Shown piece after piece: positions 56,146 through 64,000 of a stretch of DNA of 64,000 nt (the first letter of the stretch is position 1; the number at the start of each line of letters is the position of its first letter). The position numbers were made by a program, and so were the translations under genes. Source of the DNA: Clarkia xantiana subsp. parviflora (taxonomy: Eukaryota > Streptophyta > Magnoliopsida > Myrtales > Onagraceae); assembly GCA_036873135.1 (NCBI GenBank), contig JAPTYO010000027.1:3612322-3676321 (forward strand), in the 5' to 3' direction. The notes under the pieces were generated by a model. That model worked only from the letters and a program-made list of their open reading frames with translations. It was not told where the DNA came from and searched no databases.

Positions 56146-58016
56146 TCAATACTGCCCCGGACCTGATTTACAATCAGGCTAGCATCACACTTCACCTTCA
56201 AATGTTCAATTCCAGTGCCCTTTGCGATTTTCAGCCCCGTTATAAGAGCCTCATACTCCGCCTCGTTATTGGTGGCTCTAAATGTTAGGGCCAATGCATA
56301 TCGAGGCGGTCGCTCCCGAGAAGACGATGTGTCTCCTCCCGCAGCGAACCCTCCATGGATCACATTAATGACCCCCTTCTGTCGGGACCCTGATGGGCCC
56401 TCCGAAGGCTTCGCTTCGGACCTTCTCTTCCTTGGGGACCTCGATCGAGATTTGGATCTCGACCGAGATCGGGAATGGGGCTTGCAGCGCGAATCCCCCA
56501 CGAACTCCTTCAGCTTACCCCTCTGGATAAGCTTCTCTACTTCCTTCTTCAGCTCCCGACACTGGTCAGTGTCGTGACCAGTGGCCCGATGGAATCGGCA
56601 GTAACGGTCGGTGTGGGAGCCCAACTTTTCGCCTTCCTTCTTTTTGGGGAAACGAGCGAGGCCTTGCCTCTCCATTACGGCCAAGACCTCTCTCAAAGGC
56701 CTGTTGAGGGGGGTAAACTCCTCCCTCTGACTGTCTTTCTTTGTCGGACGCCTATCCTCCCTTCGATCAGGGCGTCCACGACTCCGACTACTCTCGGAGC
56801 TATCCTTCTTGTTTTGGTTATCCAATGGTTTGAACAACTGCTTTCCTCCGCGCCCCTTGGGAGGAGCCAACTCTCCGGCAGCGATCTTCGACTCTTGGAC
56901 GTCGATTTGCTGTTTCACCCTCGCCTGAAGCGCCTCCATGCTCCAGACGTTTTTGGCCGCGACGCTGTTCAGTAAGTCGGAGCCGTAGGGGGGATTGAGG
57001 TTTTTCAAGAAGGTACGGATGGCCTCGCCCTCCGATATCTCCTCATCCAGCTCGGTCATGCCAGCCGTGTAACGCTGGTAGTATTGGGCCAGCGATTCGT
57101 CGGGCCTCTGGACCACCTCATGCAGGGTCCGAACACTCTTCAGCAACCGTCGACGCCCTTGGTACTGGGCGATGAATCGCTGATGCATATCCTCCCAACA
57201 GGTTATGCATCCGGTGGGCAGACTGTAGAACCATGTCAAAGCCTTCTCCCCCAAGGTACTCGGGAACAACGCGCAGATAACATCCTCATCTGGGGTCCTG
57301 CCCATGCACGCTGTCAGGTGCTTCTGTACGTGGCGGACCGGGTCCGCGTCCCCGTCGTACTCCTCTATCTTCGGGATACCCAAGCCTGGAGGGGCCAGGG
57401 TATTGATCAGCCTGGGAACGAAGGGATGGGTCTCCTGACTCCTCAACTCCGACATCATGGGCTTCTGATCTCCCATGCAAATACCCACAATCTTCACCAC
57501 CTGATCAGCAGTGAGGGGACCATTCAGGGGAATAGTCCTTTGCTGTACTGGCCCTGGTCCATCGACCACAAAATTCTCCACCGGTGCTGGATTCGGATGC
57601 CTGGGGGGAACGGGCTGTTCCCTCAACGGGGGAGGTGGCGGCAGATTGTCGTCCACCTGCCTTCTGGAAGCATCTCGCCGCGGAGGGAGCGGCGGTAGAT
57701 CTACGGCCTGCCTTCTGGTAGCCTCTCTTCGGTCTAAGAGGGCCTCCATGGCCTCCATGAATAGGGGCATGGCCTCTGCCACTACCCTGGCCAGCTCTGG
57801 GCTCTGGGAAGGCGCCTCGTTCCTGGATCCACCAGGGAGCTCGTTCCTGGTCATCGACCTGGTTTCTCTTCGCGGAGGAACAACCTCCCTGGTGGTGTCA
57901 TCTCGGTGAGTGCTGTCACCATCGTCTCTCAGATCCTGATGCTGTGTATCATCCTCAGGGGGATTGCTGGTGGTCTGCACCTGCTTGCCTGATCGCTGCG
58001 GCTTGTTGCCAGCCAT
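56127..58016 (-). pseudogene. Gypsy D gag fused in frame to second RNase H
   Basis: 629 open residues from ATG 58016. The N-terminus is MAGNKPQRSGK; capsid FVPRLINTLAPPGLG, CALFPSTLGEKALTWFY, RPDESLAQYYQRY; zinc-knuckle-like CRFHRATGHDTDQC; an SRSRSRSKSRSR run; VIHGGFAAGGDTSSSRE. Then, without break, PPRYALALTFRATNNEAEYEALITGL of the second RNase H. Against E, about 2.3 kb (protease, RT, first RNase H) is missing at about 56312. The frame ends at a later one-base deletion. Confidence 0.93.
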
Positions 58017-58066
58017 GGTATGGAGTCAAAGGGAAGCAAACTTACTTTGGCTTTTTGTTGCTTTCC

Positions 58067-58081
58067 CACAGACGGCGCCAA
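58067..58081 (-). other. Primer binding site of gypsy D
   Basis: TTGGCGCCGTCTGTG on the minus strand after the LTR end CCAACA. Confidence 0.88.
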
Positions 58082-58730
58082 TGTTGGATCACGGCAGGAG
58101 CTCTGGTTACGGTGACGGATTCCTTAGCTCCTCGCAATCCTGCAGAAGGGGAATAGAGGGCGGTGGCCCAGAATCCCTCTCCGATGCTTAACGTAAGTAC
58201 GGTGATCAACAGGGCAAGCAAGCAGTATGTGTATGTGCGTAAAAACGTAACCTTAACCTGGGATAACTTCCCTCCTTTTATAGGGGGAAGGCTATCCCAG
58301 TTACCTGATTAGGCGGTTGGATTGTGATCCACTATCCCACATATCTCGCCGTATATCTCGCCACGTATCTGTACAGTTATACGTATCCCACATATCTCGC
58401 CCATTATATCACTACTGTAATCATAGCGAGATTTCCGGGATTGTGCTCTTACTGGCGAGTCTCGATCATTATCGGAGACTCCAAAGTTGCATCATTGAGG
58501 ATTCGGTGTCGGGGAGTGGTGTCAACTCCCGTATCGGGACCGACCACGTCCAGGTCCGATATCTTCGGGGCTTTCCCCTATCGAGGCTATACTCACTCGG
58601 GGCTATTCCATGTCGGGGCCTCCGTCCGTCGGAGCCCTTAGCCTTCCAGCAACCCAGCTCCTAGCCCAACGGGCCTAGTCGCCGTTTGTCAATCGTTAAG
58701 GGGCCTAACGGCCTTAGCCGGGGCCCATCA
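58082..58730 (-). repeat. 5' LTR of gypsy D
   Basis: 649 bp, the same ends as the 3' LTR. Differences seen: GTGACGG/GTGAAGG, CCTGGG/CCTAGG and TCCAAAG/TCCCAAG. Confidence 0.95.
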
Positions 58731-58735
58731 GCAAT

Positions 58736-59563
58736 GAAAAAGTGTAACGCTCGAGCAAATTTCAGAAGAGCAACAACACAAGAACTTTAGAATGGACACC
58801 ACTTCTGAAATCGATACTGGAGATAACGCCACAAATATTTACAAATCCGACTTCAATACGAGGAAAGCTTCCGCTATAAGCAGTTACTCGATACATGCCG
58901 CCTCCACTTTAAAAAGAGTTGAGGTCAAATGTCTCGAAGGAAAGTGTTGGAACCAATAAAAAAGTCAACGACTTCTTAAGATAAAGTCGCCAATACCAAC
59001 AATAAAACAATTAGGAAAATACTTGGAGAAATGATATAAATGCGGCACTTGGATAAACCCTTCCTCTTAAGGAAGGTGAGGTGGCGACCAGTTTACTACC
59101 GACTTCAGAGAAAACTCTTCCTCTTAAGGAAGATGAGGTGGCGACTAGCTTACTATTGACTCCATAGAAAACCTTTCGTTTTTAAGGAAGATGAGGCGGC
59201 AACTAGTTTGTCACCTACTCAAGCCGCCACAGGGGAAACCCTCAGAGGAAGGTAACGTCGCCAATAAAGTCGGTTTCAAACTCTATAAATAGTAAGAAAT
59301 TTACATTCATTTCATTAAGATTCTCATTACAAATCCACTATACTAATTTAAGTCCCATAGTGGAATTAGGAGAAAACTCCGCACTTCCCCTATTGAAGGT
59401 TCCGACCAAAGGAGTGATAAAGCCAAAAGGAGTCCAGAAGTTCAAGTTGACGACCTAGGAAGGACCGCAGAAGTCAACTCCATGCAAGCCAAGACTTTGT
59501 GATATAACATGTGTAGTGCAAGTCACAATTATAGGTTGAACAAAGTTATTCATCAACTAGCAA
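58736..59563. other. Unassigned sequence with an LTR-like stretch
   Basis: 58948-59531 begins TGTTGGAACC and ends ATATAACA, with a TATA box CTATAAATAG at about 59283, like a solo LTR. No target duplicate was found and no partner LTR is in the window. Inside, 59061-59215 has three units of about 57 bp around TTCCTCTTAAGGAAG and GAGGTGGCGAC. Confidence 0.35.
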
Positions 59564-59576
59564 CACTACAAGAAAA
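59564..59576 (+). mobile_element. Possible CACTA transposon terminus
   Basis: CACTACAAGAAAA is the typical terminal inverted repeat of plant CACTA (En/Spm) DNA transposons. Downstream to about 59780 the words AACGTTACTGACG, GAACGTTAAGTTGG and GGTCGG resemble subterminal repeats. The opposite terminus (TTTTCTTGTAGTG) was not found to the right within the window. Confidence 0.45.
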
Positions 59577-60206
59577 AACGTGTTTTCGTACAAGCTAAAT
59601 CGGTCAGAACGTGAATGGAGTTGGCCTGTTCCGGTTGGTTTTCATCCGATGCCGTCTCTCATAAAAACGATAACCGGGACTCAGCCGAAAACGTTACTGA
59701 CGAGAAAAAGCGGACGAAAACAATTGTTGAGGGAAAACGTCGGTCGGGAAGAGGACGGAACGTTAAGTTGGTCGTTAAATTCTCGACTGAAGTCCTGCTA
59801 CGGATGGCAGCAGAGGCCTGGGAGGCTACGTTGCTGCCCTCTCGACTCCAATTGGTCGGTGCTAAAGCCGTCCTAGGGAGCTGCATCTTGTTGCTTCTGA
59901 ATATGCGTCTTCAGTAGCAAATTTTTCGTTTCCAATGAAAGCCTTTAGATTTTCATTAGCCAAACCTTAATTACGCACATTTAGTCACACATTCCGTTAA
60001 TACTGAAAGCTTCCATTGCAGTTGCATAATGACTGGGATGTAAGTATATGCATGCCGAGATCATAATAACAGACTCGTGACATGGATATGTAACCAGGTA
60101 CACGTGTAAGCATGCATATGTACGCGTGGGTGTGTAAGCATGTATATGTGTTAATAACTAATTCAAAAGAATTAGAAAAAATATGGAGGAGATAAGGAAT
60201 TACCCA
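59577..60206. other. No recognised gene
   Basis: A stem GGCAGCA/TGCTGCC at 59805-59845 is the only structure noted. The rest shows no coding signal. Confidence 0.4.
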
Positions 60207-60220
60207 CATATGTATATAAA
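60207..60220 (+). promoter_or_regulatory. Possible TATA box upstream of the F antisense gene
   Basis: TGTATATAAAAAGG lies about 1.2 kb upstream of the ATG at 61414, followed by a GC-rich patch (60340-60450) and a long non-coding stretch, perhaps a 5' untranslated exon and intron. The distance makes the link uncertain. Confidence 0.35.
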
Positions 60221-60929
60221 AAGGGAGAGCATGAAAATTCCTCCTTACTTTACCTCCACATTTCAAAATTAACTTCTCCCTTTTCTTGAGGAGTAAGTTT
60301 CTTAGGATTCAAGACACCCATCCATACACGGTCCATCATCACCGCCCGGCCACCACCCATCGACGGGACTAGTTTGTGGAAGCGAGGCCAACGACGGCAG
60401 CGGGGCGGGCGGCGGACACGGCGGCGCACGGCGGACGGACGACGGCGTACATCGAACGGAGCTTCCGGGGCTAAAACGGGGTGCCCGACCTCAATTTTCG
60501 CGGTGATTCGGCTTTTTGAGGTCAATTAGAATCATTTCCAGGTATGTAGGAATCTTTGCTTGCTTCAATTTGGCCAATCCTAGTCTTGATTGAATCTTGA
60601 CTATTCATGCCCACTAGGTGTTTGATGAAATGCCTAACACACTTCAATATGGAAAAAAAGAACATGAAAATGGCTAAGTATTTTAGCTCTAGTATGTATA
60701 GGATAGGAGTGTTACTTCCCATATTGATTGTCATCCTTGATTGCTTGATATGTTGGCATGATATGCATTTATATTCTTGATGGCATAGTGATGCTTGTAG
60801 CCATAATTGAATTTTGTATCTCCCAAGGTATGTATGAATGTATCCATATCCTACAAATGTTAGATAACATAGACATATAGATAGTAATGCCATGAATATG
60901 TTTGCATCAATTACCTTAGACATTCACCT

Positions 60930-61140
60930 TAGGCCATGCACGTGGATGTAGATGCATGCAAGTGTACGTAGGCGTGCATAGGCACGCATGAGTGAGTATA
61001 AACATACATGGTCATGTATAGACACATATAATAATGTGAGAACATATGTAGGTCTATGCAGACGTATGTAGTCGCGCGTAGGCGCACGCGGGCATATAGG
61101 TGCGCATAGGCATACATAATCGTGCATACGCACATGTAAA
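60930..61140 (+). repeat. CATGTA/GCGCATAGGC-rich degenerate repeat
   Basis: Alternating purine-pyrimidine words (GTACGTAGGCGTGCATAGGC, CATGTATAGACACATATA) repeat imprecisely every 10-20 bp. Gypsy B has a GTACGTACATACATG array in the same position relative to its antisense gene. Confidence 0.5.
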
Positions 61141-62300
61141 CCGTACAAGTGTTGGGACGAGGCCCTTACTGACATAGAGTTGCCCCCGTATAGAGGATGT
61201 TCACTATGTAGTAGTTGAACACTTATGGACTTATAAGCACGATGTTGCCCTCGAGCGGGGGATGGTCGTCATATGGTAGTAGTAGTTGTTGTCGCGATGA
61301 ATGTATGCGCGTGCATTGAATAGATTGTTGTTGTATTGTTGTAGTAGTTGTAGGGTGAGGAGCTGGCGCGTTTGTCCTTAGGGTTGCCTTCTCGACTCGT
61401 AGGGTTTATCAATATGAGTAAGTCCCATATTCCAACTCCCTTAGTTAGACATGTTCTACTCCGGATTCGGATTCTGAATCGGATGGTGCGGAGTCGTCCG
61501 GGCCGGAGACTGTGGAGGATATATATTCTTCCCCTGAGTCGGAGCCTCACTCGGAATCTGGATATCTTATCCAGACATTTGCTGGCAATGTGCTGGATCG
61601 AGACGACTATCAAATCTACATTGATCGTTCTAGGCTTCACACCCTGGTAGAGGCGTTCTTTCCCTTTGATGTTGTTAGGGATGCTGACGTGGGGACACCT
61701 ACCGTACCTCCAGCGGAGTTGTCTGCCGTATATACCTCCCAGATTCGAGAGGGTCTGCGCTTTCCTTATCTTCGGGACTTGCGTAGATTGTGTCGCTATT
61801 ACAGGATTTCTCCTCTCGACCTTGCACCCGCCAGCATACGGTATTGGGTTTGCTTCCGAGTGTTATGCCATTAGCAGTCATGGCATTACTTGACTCTGCT
61901 TATCCGTTGCTTCTTCTGACTCCAGCGTCCGGACATGTCTGGTATGTGTTCCATCTCTGTCCACTGGCCTTTGATGAAGGGGGACGTTTTTTCTACCCTG
62001 GGACGGGGGGAGGTGAAGAGGGATGCTACCCTTCGCTTTGTTACTGCTGTCGACCATTCCAAAGGTCATTGGAAGAAGCATTATTTCTTCACTAATGACA
62101 TGGGGACAACCTGGCCTATCATCCGCATAACCAAGACTGATCCCGTGCCAACTTTTCGCGAGTTTACTGAGTCGGACAAAGCAGGGATGAAGATGATATA
62201 CCGGGCGCACAGGGCGCGCACCTTTAGGGCTTTGCATCGCGTAACAGAGAGAGATTTGCGCGCGGCTGGGATTTGCACACCTCCTTTAGGAGGTCATTCG

Positions 62301-62374
62301 GTATGTTATGAATCTTTATAACTTCATTGTGTTGTGATGTAGGCTAGTGTCATGGAAAAACTTCATGCTTGCAG
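62301..62374 (+). other. Intron after the conserved domain of gene F
   Basis: 74 bp with donor GTATG and acceptor GCTTGCAG. It sits after ERDLRAAGI..., where A and E have their very short intron 2. Confidence 0.6.
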
Positions 62375-62797
62375 GCGGGTTCTACGGGTGGTGCTGTTCC
62401 TCCCGTGCGGAGTGGCCGTACGGACGTTTCCATTGTGCTCTAGGACATGTAGCCTGAACGCGCGAAGGGAAGCGCGGGTAAGTTGTGTTTTTGTAAGATT
62501 GTTTTCCTTGCGTATATATCAATTTTTTGTTCTCATTTTGCTTTGTTCCTTTTGAATGTCGGTCCCCGCTCGTGACCGAACGTGTTACTGCTGATACTCC
62601 ACCTCGGCCTAAGGCAAAGCGTCTTGACTCTGACGTGCGGCCCTCGAGCGATCCTAAACGCTCAAAATCTGGAGGGGGCGAGGCGTCGAAGACTCCCCTT
62701 AGCAAAGGGAAGGGAGTTGAAAGCCATGCTCGTACTCCCTGTTTGTCTGCCCCCTGGTCGAGGGACCGGACGTCAGAGGAGGGTACTCCCCACTCAG

Positions 62798-62873
62798 GTA
62801 TGTTGCTTGAATTTATTTCGTTGCTATACTTGTCATATTTGCATATTTTGTTTATCCTTGTGTATGTTCATAG
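62798..62873 (+). other. Internal intron of gene F
   Basis: 76 bp, GTATGTT...TTCATAG; corresponds to the 78-bp intron 14316-14239 of gypsy B. Confidence 0.6.
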
Positions 62874-63124
62874 GTGTTCCACCCCTTGCTGCACTCACCT
62901 GTGCTGACTTGGTTTGTCCTGAGAAGGACTCTATTGCTGGTGAGGAGTGGGCGCCCTTTTCTGTTGGGGGGCCCTGTTTTCCCAAGGAGGCCAGTCTGAC
63001 TACTCCCGAGGTGGGGGTACTCGTCCTTCAGCGGATTATCCCTCCTGGGGATCGGAGGGTTTGTCTTAGCGAGCCTGAGGACACGTAGACATATGCTGAG
63101 GGTGTGCTGGCATGTCTTGCGCCA

Positions 63125-63218
63125 GTGAGTATTTCACTTTACTCTTTTGTAACTTGTATGTATGTTTCTCAGTGTTGTCATCACTTGTTTATTTTTTAGC
63201 TTTGTGTTACTTTTGTAG
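63125..63218 (+). other. Intron before the coiled-coil exon of gene F
   Basis: 94 bp, GTGAGTA...TTTTGTAG; corresponds to the 92-bp intron 13996-13905 of gypsy B. Confidence 0.65.
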
Positions 63219-64000
63219 GTCGTTGTTCAGATGGCAAACCTTTCCTCTTTCGTGATTGAACTCGCGGAGGAGAAGAAGGCACTCTAGGAGAAGTGCAAAA
63301 TCGCTTGTCATGAAGCGGAGAGCGCGAAGGAGAGAGCACGCTTCTTGGGTTCGAAGGTCGCCGATCTGAAGGCGGAGATTTCTTCCCATCAGGCTCGAGT
63401 TGCTGCGCTCGTGTCTGCTATTGTTGCCCTTTAGAAGAAGGTTGTCGAGGCTGGAGAGGCACATAGCTTTGCCTTGCAGGCTGTGAGGGAGGAGGTTCAT
63501 GAGGACAGCAAGGCTGAAGGAGTTGCAGAGTATAAGGCCTCCGAGTCTTATCTTGAGGATATCCGGGCAAGAGCCGATGAGTTGTTGTATGACTCCATTG
63601 AGGTTCTTAATGAGCAGGTATATGCCCTTGCCCCCGATCTAAGCTTTGATCAATTGGGTCCGTATTCCACTTATGCCGTTGGGCATGTGGCTGCTTTGCG
63701 TCTTAGGGAAGGGATCGTTCCTCCGTCTGCTGTGGTGGATGCCACCCCGATTGTTGAGGCGGATGCCCCTGCTAGTGTTGAGGCTGATACTCGTGAGTAC
63801 GAGTTAGTGTTTGATGATGACGGTGATCCGCGTATAGTGGAGGGTACTGATCATGGTGAGGTTGTCCCAGGGGCATGTGGAGATGTCGTTGTTGTGGATG
63901 TCCATGACATGGCCTCGAGTTGATTGCTAGTTTTATCCAAACTTTGTATATATTTTTGGATCCCCGTATTGGGTTGAGGTTGCTTATGGGGTGTTAACCG

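Larger units (their letters stand above)
52733..58730 (-). mobile_element. Gypsy D: young Tat deletion derivative (minus strand)
   Basis: Two 649-bp LTRs (52733-53381 and 58082-58730) differ at about three positions by eye. The target duplicate GCAAT is perfect (52728-52732, 58731-58735). On the minus strand: PBS, gag, then directly the second RNase H, integrase, a 51-bp tandem repeat, PPT. Protease, RT, first RNase H and the antisense gene are missing. It is 6.0 kb against 11.0 kb in E. Confidence 0.95.
61414..63922 (+). pseudogene. Antisense additional gene of a further gypsy (F), multi-exon
   Basis: ATGAGTAAGTC at 61414 matches the start in gypsy B. The conserved domain is in one frame at 61464-62300: REGLRFPYLRDLRRLCRYYR, SIRYWVCFRVLCH, then HSKGHWKKHYFFTND, TWPIIRI and ERDLRAAGI. 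It is interrupted by TAG 61872-61874 and TGA 61917-61919. Introns: 62301-62374 (GTATGTT...CTTGCAG), a probable one from 62478 (GTAAGTT), 62798-62873 (GTATGTT...TTCATAG) and 63125-63218 (GTGAGTA...TTTGTAG). After that a coiled-coil exon (QMANLSSFVIELAEEK..., two TAG stops) runs to an acidic tail and the TGA at 63920-63922. The rest of element F would lie to the right; alternatively it is a free-standing relative. Confidence 0.6.

Noticed and set aside
57084..57698. Long plus-strand open frame opposite gypsy D gag
   Set aside because: It mirrors the well-supported gag frame (GC-rich, Arg/Ser codons) and has no family features; a shadow frame.
1..64000. Possible host genes between elements
   Set aside because: Only 52023-52732 and 58736-61413 are not assigned to retrotransposons, and no frame there has recognisable domains or a plausible exon structure.

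Overview
This window is a block of nested LTR retrotransposons from a flowering-plant nuclear genome. I recognise no host protein gene, tRNA or rRNA. Two superfamilies account for almost all coding sequence. The first is Ty3/gypsy of the plant Tat (Retand-like) lineage: a second RNase H after reverse transcriptase, a PBS reading TTGGCGCCGTCTG, and a PPT with GGGGGCAA. The second is Ty1/copia: gag-PR-IN-RT-RNase H order and the TGGTATCAGAGC primer site of initiator Met tRNA. The Tat type of element and the TGT...ACA copia LTRs are plant hallmarks; the species cannot be read from the sequence.

Layout. Gypsy A (1-3260, +, left end outside the window) sits in the RNase H of copia C1 (3261-5209, +), which itself sits in a copia linker fragment C0 (5210-5700, +). 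Position 5700 is an inversion-type junction to C6 (5701-6764, -), a deleted copia lying against the leader of copia C2 (+, 6765-7295 and 17689-about 20385). Gypsy B (7296-17688, +) is inserted in that C2 leader (TSD AACCC/AGCCC). C2 ends head-on against copia C3 (-), which is split into 20386-20772, 40143-40377 and 48710-52022 by two copia insertions: C4 (20773-40142, +, TSD GTAAG) and C5 (40378-48709, +, TSD CCCCT/CCCCA). Gypsy E (22838-33836, -, TSD AATCC) is inserted in the C4 leader. After an unassigned stretch comes gypsy D (52733-58730, -, TSD GCAAT), a young deletion derivative. The right end holds a possible solo LTR, a CACTA-type terminus and an antisense gene of a further gypsy element F (61414-63922, +).

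Nearly all copies are dead: stops, frameshifts and internal deletions are described entry by entry. LTR divergence read by eye agrees with the nesting. D has about 3 differences in 649 bp and E about 7 outside a repeat array, while C4, C5 and B differ clearly more.

The most interesting object is a gene carried by gypsy elements A, B, E and F on the strand opposite to gag-pol, between pol and the 3' LTR. In A and E it has a TATA box, starts Met-Ser-Asp and is interrupted by GT-AG introns at the same positions. In B and F, introns flank the same two exons. The product has a conserved N-terminal domain resembling the 'putative plant transposon/Transposase_28' family and a C-terminal coiled coil. 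Introns on the antisense strand are not seen when the sense genomic RNA is spliced, so such a gene can survive reverse transcription with its introns.
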